From: Pseudomonadota bacterium
Lineage (GTDB): Bacteria > Pseudomonadota > Alphaproteobacteria > Sphingomonadales > Sphingomonadaceae
Reading direction: 5' to 3'
Assembly (NCBI GenBank): GCA_023457895.1
Contig: JAEXAY010000039.1
Span: 62,001 to 126,000, forward strand
DNA: 64,000 nucleotides
In this document: positions 43,674 through 53,299 of the stretch, one piece after another
How the letters are laid out: each line of letters opens with the position of its first letter
Position numbering within the stretch: position 1 is the stretch's first letter
Notes under the pieces: generated by a model
The model's input: only the letters and a program-made list of their open reading frames with translations
What the model was told of the DNA's origin: nothing
Databases searched by the model: none
Program-made: the position numbers and the translations under genes

Positions 43674-44156
43674 CTAGCCGCGATCCCGCAGCAGGCGGCC
43701 CTGCTCGCGCTTCCAGTCGCGTTCCTTGATCGTCTCGCGCTTGTCATGCGCCTTCTTGCCCTTGGCCAGCGCCAGTTCGACCTTGGCCCTGCCGCGTCCG
43801 TTGAAATAGATCGACAGCGGCACCAGCGTCATCCCCTGCCGCGCCACCGCGCCATGGAACTTGTTGATCTCGCGCTCGTGCAGCAGCAGCTTGCGCGGGC
43901 GGCGCGGTTCATGGTTGAAGCGGTTACCGTGGCTGAATTCGGGAATATTGGAGTTGATCAGCCACACGCCATTGTCGTTGACCTCGGCATAGCTGTCGGT
44001 AATCGACCCTTCGCCGGAGCGCAGCGATTTCACTTCGGTTCCGGTGAGCACGATCCCCGCCTCATACACGTCGTCGATCGCATAATCGAACCGCGCGCGC
44101 CGGTTCTCGGCAACGGTCTTCTGCTTGTCGAAGGTGGAGTGTTTGGGACGGGCCAT
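43674..44156 (-). CDS. smpB: SsrA-binding protein SmpB
   Basis: This 160-residue protein binds tmRNA and delivers it to stalled ribosomes. Seen: ENRRARFDYAIDDVYEAGIVLTGTEVKSLR near the N-terminus, the motif HGNRFNHEPRRPRKLLLH, and a basic C-terminal tail (KREQGRLLRDRG). The size is normal. It lies 43 bp downstream of dapA's stop, in the same direction. Confidence 0.95.
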   Translation of the reverse strand: MARPKHSTFDKQKTVAENRRARFDYAIDDVYEAGIVLTGTEVKSLRSGEGSITDSYAEVNDNGVWLINSNIPEFSHGNRFNHEPRRPRKLLLHEREINKFHGAVARQGMTLVPLSIYFNGRGRAKVELALAKGKKAHDKRETIKERDWKREQGRLLRDRG

Positions 44157-44199
44157 GACGCGGGTTTATATAATCAGCCTGAAGCGGTTATTAAGGGGG

Positions 44200-45075
44200 T
44201 CAGAGCAGATCGGCCGCGACCAGCGCCTTGTCGACCGCCTCGCGCGCGCCCGCATTGGCGGGAATGACCGGCAGCCGCACTTCGGGATCGAACCAGTCAT
44301 GGATGCGCGACAAGGCATATTTGGTCGGCCCGGGCGAAGTATCAGCGAACAGCGCGAGGTGCAGCAGCTGGAGCTTGTTGTTGATCTCGATCGCCGTCGC
44401 CCTGTCTGCCGCCAGCGATGCAGCCTGAAGCTCGGCGCAAAGGCCCGGCGCAACATTGGCGGTTACCGAAATGCACCCCACGCCGCCGGCCGCATTGAAC
44501 GCCACCGCCATATCGTCATTGCCGGAAAGCTGACAGAAATCGCTGCCGCAATCGATGAGGTGCGACGACACCCGCGCGAGATTTCCGCTGGCATCCTTGA
44601 TCCCCACGATCGAAGGGATTTCCGCGAGCCGCGCCACCGTTTCGGGCAAAAGATCAGCCACCGTGCGCCCCGGCACATTATAGAGAATGATCGGCAGGTC
44701 GGACTTTTCGGCGAGATGCGCGAAATGGGCGTAGAGCCCTTCCTGGCTTGGCTTGTTATAATAGGGGACGACCACCAGCGCGGCATCGGCGCCCGCCTTC
44801 TGGGCAAAATCCATGTGCCGCACCGCGGTCGCGGTATCATTGGAGCCTGCGCCTGCAATCACCGGAACCCGGCCCGCCGCCTGCTCGATGCAGACCTCGA
44901 TAACGCGGTAATGTTCTTCATAGGACAGCGTCGGGCTTTCCCCCGTGGTGCCGCACGGAACCAGCCCGTTCGAGCCTTCCGCGATCTGCCAGTCGACAAA
45001 CCGGCGGAAAGCGATTTCATCAAACGCTCCATCGCGAAATGGCGTCACCAGAGCGGGTATTGACCCGGAAAACAT
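44200..45075 (-). CDS. dapA: 4-hydroxy-tetrahydrodipicolinate synthase
   Basis: This 291-residue enzyme condenses pyruvate with aspartate semialdehyde in lysine and peptidoglycan synthesis. The N-terminal GSIPALVTPF, the motif GTTGESPTLSYEE, the proton-relay Tyr region VPYYNKPSQEGLY, and the Schiff-base Lys near residue 160 in GIKDASGN are present. It is divergent from slt, and the gap holds a perfect hairpin. Confidence 0.95.
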   Translation of the reverse strand: MFSGSIPALVTPFRDGAFDEIAFRRFVDWQIAEGSNGLVPCGTTGESPTLSYEEHYRVIEVCIEQAAGRVPVIAGAGSNDTATAVRHMDFAQKAGADAALVVVPYYNKPSQEGLYAHFAHLAEKSDLPIILYNVPGRTVADLLPETVARLAEIPSIVGIKDASGNLARVSSHLIDCGSDFCQLSGNDDMAVAFNAAGGVGCISVTANVAPGLCAELQAASLAADRATAIEINNKLQLLHLALFADTSPGPTKYALSRIHDWFDPEVRLPVIPANAGAREAVDKALVAADLL

Positions 45076-45100
45076 CTACTTGTTCCTTTACATGGCCAGT

Positions 45101-45120
45101 CAAAGCCTCTTTAGGCTTTG
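45101..45120. promoter_or_regulatory. Perfect hairpin CAAAGCCT-CTTT-AGGCTTTG between dapA and slt
   Basis: The 8-bp arms are perfect (45101-45108 and 45113-45120) and the loop is four bases. It lies in the 111-bp divergent gap, 25 bp from dapA and 66 bp from the slt start. It could be an operator, or a structure in the slt leader. No regulator can be named. Confidence 0.4.
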
Positions 45121-45186
45121 GGCAGCTATCTTTCACACCGCCTGCCGGCGCCTTGTTCAGCGTCTGATAAGGAGATGACCCCCATT

Positions 45187-47256
45187 ATGGCAAGCATGGT
45201 TTCTCGCTTTGCTCTTGGTTTTTCGCTTTTTGCCTCCCTCCTCGCTCCGGCCGCCGTTGCCGCCAAGCCGGATGCATCAACGCCGGTGAACGTTCCGCGT
45301 TCGCCCGCACCGGTTCCACTGCCGTCGCCCGAACCCAAGGTGGCCCAGCAATATCAGAATAGCTGGGCGCCGCTCAGCCAGCGCACGCTTCCCGTCGATG
45401 CTTCGGTTTCGACCAGCGTCATGCAGTGGCGGCGGCTCAGCGACACCACTGGCGCAAGCTTTGGCGAGCTGGTCCAGTTTCTGCTCCAGAACCCCGACTG
45501 GCCCAATGAGGACAAGCTGCGCAAGCAGGCCGAAAGCGCGCCGATCGACTATAGCCTGACCCCCAACACGGCCATTGCCTATTTCAACCGTTTCCCGCCG
45601 CTCACCGCGGGTGGCTGGCTGCGCTATGCCGTGGCGCTGGCGGGCGACAATAAGGCGGTCGAGGCGCAGGCAGCGGCGCGGCGCGCGTGGCGTGAGGGGG
45701 TGCTCAGCGCGACCGACGAGGCGCGGCTGCTCGGGCAGTTCCCCGGTGCGCTCACGCCGGTTGACCATGACGCGCGAATGGACCGGCTGTTGCTTGGCGG
45801 TCAGACGATGGCGGCCGCCCGCCAGCTTCCCTATACCTCGAGCAACAAGCGTCCCGTGTTCGACGCACGGCTCGCGATGCGCACCCGCGCGCCCGACGCC
45901 GCCGCCAAGGCCTCGATCGTCGATGGCATCGCGCGCAATGATCCGGGCTATATCGTCGACCGCGCGACATGGCTCCGCGCCACCGGAGACAGCCAGGGCG
46001 CGCGCAACCTGCTCGCCCGCGACCGCCAGCTGACCACCCGCCCAGCCGATCCGGAAGAATGGTATGAAACGCTGCTGGTCAACGCGCGCGGCGCGGCCGG
46101 CGATGCGCAGTTCATCATGGCGTTCAACATCGCCAGCCAGGTCGATGACGCGTTCGAGCCCGGCACCGTGATCCGCGAACAATCCGCCGGGGTGCGCGAT
46201 GACTATACCAGCCTCGTCTGGCTCGCCGGCATGACCGCGATGAAACAGCTTGGCCGCCCGCACGAAGCGGAAAGCCTGTTTCGCAAATATGCCGAGGCCG
46301 CGCGCTCGCCGCAGATCCAGTCGAAGGGTTATTACTGGGCGGGCCGCGCCGCGACCCAGGCGGGGCATGCCGACCATGCGCAAGGCTATTACCAGCAGGC
46401 CGCGCAGCATTTCGACCAATTTTATGGCCAGCTCGCGCTCGAACGGCTGGGCCAGCCGCAGCCCAAACCGAAGCCGCCCGCCACGGTCAGCTTTTCAGGG
46501 GCCGAACGCGATTCCTTCCAGAACCGCAGCGTGGTGCGCGCCGCGCGCGTGCTCGGCCAGCAAGGCGACTGGAAGACGCAGAGCCTGTTCGTGCGCGCGA
46601 TCGCCAATTTCGCGCGGTCGGATGCGGACCATTATTTCGCTGCCCAGCTGGCGAACGAGATCGCGCGGCCCGACCTTTCGGTCATGGTCGGACGCAGCGC
46701 GCGGATGAACGGCCTCAACGATTATACCCCCGCGTCCTTCCCCAGCGTCACCGTGCCCCCCACCGAGCGCGACCAGTGGACGATGATCCACGCCATCGCG
46801 CGGCAGGAAAGCCAGTTCGACAAGCGGATCATCAGCCATGCCGGCGCCACCGGCCTGATGCAGCTGATGCCGGGAACGGCGCGCGAAACGGCGGGCAAGC
46901 TCGGCATGGGTTACAGCTATGACCAGCTTTATGATCCCAATTTCAACATCCTGCTTGGCTCAACCTATTTCCGCGGGCTGATGAACCAGTTTGGCAGCTA
47001 TCCGCTGGCGGTGGCGGCCTATAATGCGGGGCCGGGCAATGTCCGCAAATGGCTGCGCAACAATGGCGATCCGCGCGCCGGGGAAATCGCGATCCTCGAC
47101 TGGATCGAGGCGATCCCGCTCAGCGAAACGCGCGGCTATGTCCAGCGCGTGCTCGAAAATGCAGTGGTCTATGACACGATCAACCCCGACCCCAAATATC
47201 GCCACGAACGCAATCCCCTGTCCTTCTATCTCGGCAAGTCCAACAAGCCGGGCTGA
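45187..47256 (+). CDS. slt: Soluble lytic murein transglycosylase Slt
   Basis: This 689-residue periplasmic muramidase has an N-terminal signal peptide (MASMVSRFALGFSLFASLLAPAAVAA), a long alpha-helical U-shaped region, and a C-terminal SLT domain. The catalytic Glu is near residue 541 (ARQESQFD), followed by GATGLMQLMPGTA and AAYNAGPGNVRKW. It cleaves peptidoglycan with 1,6-anhydro product formation. The start is one of 45175, 45187 or 45196; AAGGAG lies at 45168-45173, too close to the first and rather far for the others, so 45187 is a compromise. Confidence 0.92.
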   Translation: MASMVSRFALGFSLFASLLAPAAVAAKPDASTPVNVPRSPAPVPLPSPEPKVAQQYQNSWAPLSQRTLPVDASVSTSVMQWRRLSDTTGASFGELVQFLLQNPDWPNEDKLRKQAESAPIDYSLTPNTAIAYFNRFPPLTAGGWLRYAVALAGDNKAVEAQAAARRAWREGVLSATDEARLLGQFPGALTPVDHDARMDRLLLGGQTMAAARQLPYTSSNKRPVFDARLAMRTRAPDAAAKASIVDGIARNDPGYIVDRATWLRATGDSQGARNLLARDRQLTTRPADPEEWYETLLVNARGAAGDAQFIMAFNIASQVDDAFEPGTVIREQSAGVRDDYTSLVWLAGMTAMKQLGRPHEAESLFRKYAEAARSPQIQSKGYYWAGRAATQAGHADHAQGYYQQAAQHFDQFYGQLALERLGQPQPKPKPPATVSFSGAERDSFQNRSVVRAARVLGQQGDWKTQSLFVRAIANFARSDADHYFAAQLANEIARPDLSVMVGRSARMNGLNDYTPASFPSVTVPPTERDQWTMIHAIARQESQFDKRIISHAGATGLMQLMPGTARETAGKLGMGYSYDQLYDPNFNILLGSTYFRGLMNQFGSYPLAVAAYNAGPGNVRKWLRNNGDPRAGEIAILDWIEAIPLSETRGYVQRVLENAVVYDTINPDPKYRHERNPLSFYLGKSNKPG

Positions 47257-47277
47257 CGCGCTTCAAAGGGGGCAGGA

Positions 47278-47763
47278 TTGGCGGAACGGCCAAATTATAT
47301 CACGCCGGCAGGCTATGCCGCGCTTAACACCGAATATCGCCAGCTGCTCGAAGTCGAGCGGCCGGCGATCGTCGAGGTCGTCTCATGGGCGGCCGGGAAT
47401 GGCGATCGCAGCGAAAATGGCGACTATCTCTATGGCCGCAAGCGGATGCGCGAGATCGACCGGCGGCTGGCTTGGCTCGCCCGGCGGATGAAGGCGGCGC
47501 AGGTCGTCGATCCGGCGCAGCAGCCCGACAAGGGCCGGGTCTATTTCGGCTGCACCGTTACCATCGCCGATGAAGACGACAATCGCCGCACGCTCAGCCT
47601 CGTGGGCGACGACGAAGCGGACGCGGGGAGCGGCAAGGTCGGCTGGAACAGCCCGATCGCGCGCGCCCTGCGCGGCGCGGCCGTAGGCGATCTGCGCCGC
47701 GTGATACTGCCTGCAGCCGAGAAGGAATATGAGGTGATGGCGGTGGAGTATCCCGCCACCTAA
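47278..47763 (+). CDS. greB: Transcription elongation factor GreB
   Basis: This 161-residue Gre factor has an N-terminal coiled-coil (AALNTEYRQLLEVERPAIVEVVSWAAGNGDRSENGDYLYGRKRMREIDRR) with the acidic tip DRSENGDY. Its C-terminal FKBP-like domain contains VGDDEAD and GWNSPIARALRGA. GreB restarts backtracked RNA polymerase. The start is a TTG at 47278 with AGGGGG close upstream, the only good start for the frame. It lies 21 bp after slt and is probably co-transcribed. Confidence 0.9.
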   Translation: MAERPNYITPAGYAALNTEYRQLLEVERPAIVEVVSWAAGNGDRSENGDYLYGRKRMREIDRRLAWLARRMKAAQVVDPAQQPDKGRVYFGCTVTIADEDDNRRTLSLVGDDEADAGSGKVGWNSPIARALRGAAVGDLRRVILPAAEKEYEVMAVEYPAT

Positions 47764-47769
47764 TCATCG

Positions 47770-48573
47770 TCACTCCCCGCCGCTGTCCTTTTCCTCGGGC
47801 TTGAACCCGAACGCTTCTTCCGCCAGCTTCACCACTTCGGGATCGGCCGGCTGACCGCGCATCGGCAGGACCGCTTCCAGCTGCTCGCACACATAAGTCA
47901 GCGCGGCGATCCGTCCGGCCTTCTTGTTGTTCATGTCGATCACCTTCCAAGGCGCCCAGCGCGTGTCGGTGAGCCGGAACATATCCTTGTAGGCTTCGAG
48001 ATATTGCTTGCGCTTTGCGCGGTTCCGGTAATCGTCTGCGCCCGTCTTCCAGCGCTTCCACGGATCATTGAGCCGCTCGGCGAAGCGCTCGTCCTGTTCC
48101 TTCTGCGTCACATGGCAGAACAGCTTGATAAGATGCGTGCCATTGTCGATCTGCTGTGCCTCGAACTCATTGATTTCGTCATAGGCGCGCTTCCATTCGG
48201 ATTCGCTGCAAAAGCCCTCGACCCGTTCAACCAGGACGCGGCCATACCAGCTGCGGTCGAACACTACGATCTCGCCCTCGCCCGGGATGCGCTTCCAGAA
48301 GCGGTAGAGGAAATGCCGTTCCTTTTCTTCCGGACTCGGCGCCGCGATCGGCCACACCTCATAATAGCGCGGGTCGAGCATGCCGGTCATGCGGGTAATC
48401 ATGCCCCCCTTCCCCGCCGCGTCCCAACCCTCGATCATGATGATGGAGCGATGGCCATGGATGATCTGCGCCTGCTGGATGCGCGTCATCCGGTCCTGCA
48501 ACGCGGCGAGGTCGGCGTCATAATCGCCGTCATATTTCTCGCCTTTTTCATAATCGTTGAGGTTTAGGGTCAT
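47770..48573 (-). CDS. ppk2: Polyphosphate kinase 2 family protein
   Basis: This 267-residue kinase uses polyphosphate to phosphorylate a nucleoside phosphate (or the reverse). The Walker A motif GWDAAGKGG lies at residues 49-57 and the lid motif DRSWYGR near 133, with a Walker B-like VFDR. The size is that of a one-domain PPK2. The ATG at 48573 is chosen because the upstream frame is not protein-like. It is convergent with greB and lies downstream of a pyruvate-kinase-like gene, which is odd for PPK2 (see findings). The exact class (ADP or AMP acceptor) is not decided here. Confidence 0.88.
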   Translation of the reverse strand: MTLNLNDYEKGEKYDGDYDADLAALQDRMTRIQQAQIIHGHRSIIMIEGWDAAGKGGMITRMTGMLDPRYYEVWPIAAPSPEEKERHFLYRFWKRIPGEGEIVVFDRSWYGRVLVERVEGFCSESEWKRAYDEINEFEAQQIDNGTHLIKLFCHVTQKEQDERFAERLNDPWKRWKTGADDYRNRAKRKQYLEAYKDMFRLTDTRWAPWKVIDMNNKKAGRIAALTYVCEQLEAVLPMRGQPADPEVVKLAEEAFGFKPEEKDSGGE

Positions 48574-48643
48574 GCTGAAAGGGCTCCTTTTCCTATCACC
48601 ATAGCCATATTTTTCTCCGGCAGGACAAATTTCTTGATACGGG

Positions 48644-50143
48644 CTACCAACTGCGCAACGGACGCAGCAGCGCCGACTTCTTCTGCACATGCCCGCCCAT
48701 GCGGCCGATAATTTCATCCAGCGTGTCGATTGCCTCAAGGACGTAAGGGCCCTTGTTGAGCATTACGCAATCGGCGCGGGCGGCCATCGCGGCATCGGTC
48801 ATCTCGCCGCGCGATGGCTTGCCGTCCTTGACCAGATTTTCGAGCACTTGGGTAGCCCAGATCGCCGGAATACAGGCTGCTTCGCTGATCCACAGCATCT
48901 CTTCCTGCATTTCGGCAAGGCGCGTAAACCCGATCTCGATGGCAAGGTCACCGCGCGCGATCATCACCGCAACGGGCTGGCGGGCGCCCGCGCTGACAAT
49001 GAGTTCCGGCAAATTGGCGATCGCCTCATCGGTTTCAATCTTCAGCACCAGCGCAATGCTTTCCCAATCCGCCGGCCGGTGGCGGGCCAGTTCCTCCTGC
49101 AGCGTTGCAATGTCCTGAGGCCTGCTCACGAAACTATATTCGATGGCATCGGCATGCTGCGCGACGAAGGCAAGATCGGCCCGGTCCTTCGCCGTCAGCG
49201 CTTCAACGCCGAGGTCGGAATCGGGGAAATTCAGTCCCTTTTCGCTTTTCAGCTTGGCGCCCTCCACGCCCGCGCGGGTCACTTCGCAAATCAGCGCGCC
49301 GTCTTGCTTTTCGACGATGATGCAGGCGATCTTGCCGTCATCGATATGAACCGTATGGCCTTTTTCAGCGGCGATCACCGCTTCGGGCAATGTACATTCG
49401 ACCGCAAAGGCCAGGCCCTTATGCAGCGCGCGGTCCAGCTCGCCGGGTGCAACGATCGCGAGACGGTCACCCTTGAACAGCCGGCGCTTTTCCTTGCCAA
49501 GCCTTTCAATCTCGCCGGTGCGCACCTTGGCCCCGGCAAGGTCCATGAAGATGCGCAGACGGTGCCCGGTTTCAGCTTCGGCGGCGCGGGCGTGCGCCAC
49601 CATGCGTGCCCACGCCGCAGCGTCATCATGCGCACAGTTGATGCGTACCGCCTCGACCTGCCGCCGCGCCAGGCCGAGCATGAAGGATGGATCGTCGGCG
49701 GCCTCGGCCGGACAGGTCACGAGCAGCGCGCAATGGCGGCGCTCGCCGGGCGCGCCAAAGATGCGCGCGCGCCGCTCGGCGAGCAACTGTTCACCGGCAT
49801 AAAAGGCGGCCTCGCCCGGCATGGCTTCCGGTTCCATCCCCGCGAGCGCGGCGAGCGCGGCCTTCGTCGCCTGCAACACCGGCAGGACGCGGCTTTCGAG
49901 ACGGCCGAGCGAACTCAGTCCGAGCGTCGCCAGTTCATGCTGCACTTCGCGCAGTTCGTGATGACGCAGCGCGATATAGGCGGCGAGGTTGGCGGCAGAG
50001 GGTGTGAACTTCTCGCGCACATTGAAGCGCTCCCACGCGGCGAGCTGCCTCTGCTGCTCCGTCCGCACCGCCGTTTCGATACGCTCAAGTGTCGCGTGCA
50101 GCCGGGCCGCTCGCTCTTTGGTCGTCATATTCCTGTCGTCCAT
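48644..50143 (-). CDS. Pyruvate-kinase-like protein with a long N-terminal extension
   Basis: This 499-residue protein has a pyruvate kinase core from about residue 143: EAVRINCAHDD (for RLNFSHG), MDLAGAKVRTGEI, the B-domain, KGLNFPDSD, LTAKDRADL, LKIET with the active-site Lys, VMIARGDLAIEIGF and MLNKGPYVLEAID. About 140 N-terminal helical residues are not part of known pyruvate kinases. The usual C-terminal allosteric domain (about 120 residues) is missing. MLSgEtA is replaced by MLNKGPY. The activity is therefore uncertain; a phosphoenolpyruvate-related role is inference. PPK2 lies downstream on the same strand after 70 bp. Confidence 0.72.
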   Translation of the reverse strand: MDDRNMTTKERAARLHATLERIETAVRTEQQRQLAAWERFNVREKFTPSAANLAAYIALRHHELREVQHELATLGLSSLGRLESRVLPVLQATKAALAALAGMEPEAMPGEAAFYAGEQLLAERRARIFGAPGERRHCALLVTCPAEAADDPSFMLGLARRQVEAVRINCAHDDAAAWARMVAHARAAEAETGHRLRIFMDLAGAKVRTGEIERLGKEKRRLFKGDRLAIVAPGELDRALHKGLAFAVECTLPEAVIAAEKGHTVHIDDGKIACIIVEKQDGALICEVTRAGVEGAKLKSEKGLNFPDSDLGVEALTAKDRADLAFVAQHADAIEYSFVSRPQDIATLQEELARHRPADWESIALVLKIETDEAIANLPELIVSAGARQPVAVMIARGDLAIEIGFTRLAEMQEEMLWISEAACIPAIWATQVLENLVKDGKPSRGEMTDAAMAARADCVMLNKGPYVLEAIDTLDEIIGRMGGHVQKKSALLRPLRSW

Positions 50144-50194
50144 CCGGCCTTCTTAGGCAGGGGATGCTACATTTTTATTTAAGCGCGCGCGCCC

Positions 50195-51976
50195 TCAATC
50201 CTCTTCCTCGACCACCTTGATATGCAGTTCTTCCAGCTGCTTGCCGCTCGGGCGCGACGGGGCACCCATGAGGAGATCCTCGGCCTTCTGGTTCATCGGA
50301 AAGAGCGTGATTTCGCGCAAATTCTGCGCGCCGCACAATAGCATGACGATACGATCTACGCCCGCCGCCATGCCGCCGTGCGGCGGGGCGCCATATTGGA
50401 AAGCGCGATACATCCCGCCGAAGCGTTCCTCGACGTCCGCCTTGCTGAGCCCGGCAATCTCGAACGCCTTGACCATGGTTTCCGGCATATGGTTGCGGAT
50501 CGAGCCCGAGGCGATTTCATAGCCGTTGCAGACAAGGTCATATTGATAGGCGTTGATAGTAAGCGGGTCCTGCCCCTCAAGCGCCTCAATTCCGCCCTGC
50601 GGCATCGAGAAGGGGTTGTGCGAGAAGTCGACCTTCTTGTTGTCCTCGTCCCATTCATACATCGGGAAATCGACGATCCAGCACAGCTCGAAGCGATCCT
50701 GATCGATGAGGTCGAGCTGGGTTGCGACGCGCGTGCGGGCAAGCCCTGCGAGCTTCGCCGCTTCTTTCTCCTTGGCGGACGCTGCGAAGAACAAGCCGTC
50801 GTCGGCGCCAAGGCCGAGCGCGTCATACAGCTTGGCCATGCCTTCTTCGCCATGGTTCTTGGCGATGGGACCGCCGAACTCGCCGCCCTTGCGCGTGACA
50901 TAGCCGAGCCCGGCAAAGCCTTCGTTGCGCGCCCATTCGTTCATGTCGTCGAAAAATTTGCGGCTCTTGTCGGCCGTTCCCGGCGCCGGGATGGCGCGGA
51001 CGAAACCGCCCGCCGAAACGATCTTGTCGAACAGGCCAAAGCCCGAACCCCTGAACTGCTCGCCCACATCCGAAATGATGATCGGGTTCCTGAGGTCCGG
51101 CTTGTCGCTGCCATATTTGAGCATCGATTCCGCATAAGGAATGCGCGGGAAGCTGCCGGTCGGGGTCACATGCTTGCCTTCGGCGAAGGCTTCGAACACG
51201 CCGCCGATGACCGGCTCCATCGTTTCCCACACTTCTTCCTGGGTGACGAAACTCATTTCGAGGTCGAGCTGGTAGAATTCACCCGGCAGGCGATCGGCGC
51301 GCGGGTCTTCGTCGCGGAAACAGGGCGCGATCTGGAAATAGCGGTCAAAGCCCGCCACCATCAGCAGCTGCTTATATTGCTGCGGCGCCTGCGGCAGCGC
51401 GTAGAAGGTCCCGGCATGGATGCGGCTGGGAACGAGGAAATCGCGCGCGCCTTCGGGCGAGGAGGCCGTGAGGATGGGGGTCGAATATTCGGTGAACCCG
51501 GCCGCTTCCATCCGGCGGCGCATGTCGGAAATAATCCGCGTGCGCGTTACGATATTGGCGTGGAGCGTTTCGCGGCGCAGGTCGAGGAAGCGATATTTGA
51601 GGCGGATTTCCTCCGGATATTCCTGCTCGCCCGCGACCGGCATGGGAAGCTCGGCGGCCATCGACTGCACCGTCACGTCGCGCGCGCGCAGTTCGATCTC
51701 GCCGGTGGGCAGGTTCGCATTGATGGTTTCGGGTGTGCGCGCCACCACCTCGCCCGTCACCGTAACGACGCTTTCGGTACGCGCGCCGTCGAGCGCCTTG
51801 AACGCCTCGCTGTCGATGTCGGTGACGATCTGGGTGAGGCCATAATGATCGCGCAGGTCAACGAACAGCAGCCCGCCATGATCGCGCTTGCGGTGCACCC
51901 AGCCTGACAGACGGACCGTTTCTCCGACATGGGCGGCGCGCAAATCCGCGCAGGTATGGGTGCGATAGGCGTGCAT
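50195..51976 (-). CDS. aspS: Aspartyl-tRNA synthetase
   Basis: This 593-residue class II synthetase of bacterial type has an N-terminal OB fold (SGWVHRKRDHGGLLFVDLRD), the catalytic segments RYFQIAPCFRDEDPRADRLPGEFYQLDLEMSF, an inserted GAD domain, and the late GGMAAGVDRIVMLL (motif 3). It charges tRNA-Asp; whether it also misacylates tRNA-Asn cannot be told from sequence here. The ATG at 51976 is clear. It is divergent from rnd. Confidence 0.96.
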   Translation of the reverse strand: MHAYRTHTCADLRAAHVGETVRLSGWVHRKRDHGGLLFVDLRDHYGLTQIVTDIDSEAFKALDGARTESVVTVTGEVVARTPETINANLPTGEIELRARDVTVQSMAAELPMPVAGEQEYPEEIRLKYRFLDLRRETLHANIVTRTRIISDMRRRMEAAGFTEYSTPILTASSPEGARDFLVPSRIHAGTFYALPQAPQQYKQLLMVAGFDRYFQIAPCFRDEDPRADRLPGEFYQLDLEMSFVTQEEVWETMEPVIGGVFEAFAEGKHVTPTGSFPRIPYAESMLKYGSDKPDLRNPIIISDVGEQFRGSGFGLFDKIVSAGGFVRAIPAPGTADKSRKFFDDMNEWARNEGFAGLGYVTRKGGEFGGPIAKNHGEEGMAKLYDALGLGADDGLFFAASAKEKEAAKLAGLARTRVATQLDLIDQDRFELCWIVDFPMYEWDEDNKKVDFSHNPFSMPQGGIEALEGQDPLTINAYQYDLVCNGYEIASGSIRNHMPETMVKAFEIAGLSKADVEERFGGMYRAFQYGAPPHGGMAAGVDRIVMLLCGAQNLREITLFPMNQKAEDLLMGAPSRPSGKQLEELHIKVVEEED

Positions 51977-52094
51977 TTCCTGGCTCTTTCCGATTGGTGG
52001 CGCGGGCGCATCAGCGGCGGCGCAAATATGGCGCTGCCTAAAGGTGCAACAGCGCCCTTTGTCAAGTCGCCATCATTTGTTAAGGGCCGATGTC

Positions 52095-53285
52095 ATGCAG
52101 ATTCACCCGCTGATCACCACAAGCGATTCCCTGGCCCAATTATGCGCGCGCCTCGCCCGCTCTCCCTTCGTCGCGATCGACACCGAGTTCATGCGCGAAA
52201 ACACCTTCTGGCCGGAACTGTGCCTCATCCAGATCGCGGACAGCAACGAAGCCGCGGCGATCGACCCCAAGGCGGACGGGCTTGATCTCACGCCCCTGCT
52301 CGACCTGCTCGTCAGCAACGAGGATGTGCTCAAGGTGTTTCATGCCGGCGGTCAGGATATCGAGATCATCTACAACCTGACTGGCAAGACCCCTCACCCG
52401 CTGTTCGACACGCAGATTGGCGCGATGGCGCTGGGGCAAGCCGAACAGCTTGGCTATTCGAACCTCGTCGAAGGCTGGCTCGGCCATCATCTCGACAAGG
52501 GGGCGCGCTTTACCGACTGGAGCCGCCGCCCGCTCGACAAGCGCCAGATCGATTATGCGATCGGCGATGTGACCCACCTGGCAGAAATCTTCCCCAAGAT
52601 GGTCGAGAAACTGCGCCAGACCGGGCGCGGCGAATGGCTCGACGACGAGATGGAGCGGCTCGCCGACCCGTCCAACTATGCCTCCTCGCCCGACACCGCA
52701 TGGGAGCGGGTGCGGGTGGCGTCGAAGAAGCCGGAGGCGCTCGGGCGGCTCAAGGCGCTTGCAGCATGGCGCGAGAATGAGGCGCGCGCCAAGAACCTGC
52801 CGCGCGGCCGCATCGTCAAGGACGAGACGCTGGCCGATCTTGCCAGCCATCCGCCGAAACAGCAGGATGATCTCGGTCGCGTGCGTGGTCTTTCGGCGGC
52901 GTGGAAATCGAACGATATCGGCGAGCGGCTGATGCGCGCGCTCTACAACGCGGTGCCGATGCCGCGCGAGGAAATGCCCGATTACGGCCCGCGCCGCGCA
53001 GGCCCGGGCAAGGAAGGCTCGCTCGTCGCCGACCTGCTCAAGCTCCTGCTCAAGATCCGTTCGCGCGAGATGAATGTCGCCTCGCGCCTCATCAGCCGGT
53101 CGGACGATCTCGAGGCGCTGGCCGCCGGCGAGCGCAAGGACCTCGCCATCCTTTCGGGGTGGCGCTACGATGTGTTTGGCCATGACGCGCTCGATCTTGT
53201 CGAGGGGCGGCTGGCCTTTGCGGTCAAGAATGGCCGGCTCAAGATGACCCGTACGCTGGACGCGCCTGCGGCTGCGGCGGAATGA
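52095..53285 (+). CDS. rnd: Ribonuclease D
   Basis: This 396-residue 3'-5' exoribonuclease trims tRNA precursors. It has the DEDD exonuclease set (FVAIDTEFMRE, VFHAGGQDIE, YAIGDVTHL) and then HRDC-type domains. The ATG at 52095 (MQIHPL) is preceded by AAGGG about 9 bases upstream. It is divergent from aspS and lies 14 bp from the next gene, a small lipoprotein. Confidence 0.94.
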   Translation: MQIHPLITTSDSLAQLCARLARSPFVAIDTEFMRENTFWPELCLIQIADSNEAAAIDPKADGLDLTPLLDLLVSNEDVLKVFHAGGQDIEIIYNLTGKTPHPLFDTQIGAMALGQAEQLGYSNLVEGWLGHHLDKGARFTDWSRRPLDKRQIDYAIGDVTHLAEIFPKMVEKLRQTGRGEWLDDEMERLADPSNYASSPDTAWERVRVASKKPEALGRLKALAAWRENEARAKNLPRGRIVKDETLADLASHPPKQQDDLGRVRGLSAAWKSNDIGERLMRALYNAVPMPREEMPDYGPRRAGPGKEGSLVADLLKLLLKIRSREMNVASRLISRSDDLEALAAGERKDLAILSGWRYDVFGHDALDLVEGRLAFAVKNGRLKMTRTLDAPAAAAE

Positions 53286-53299
53286 GGAGGCGTTTGCCG

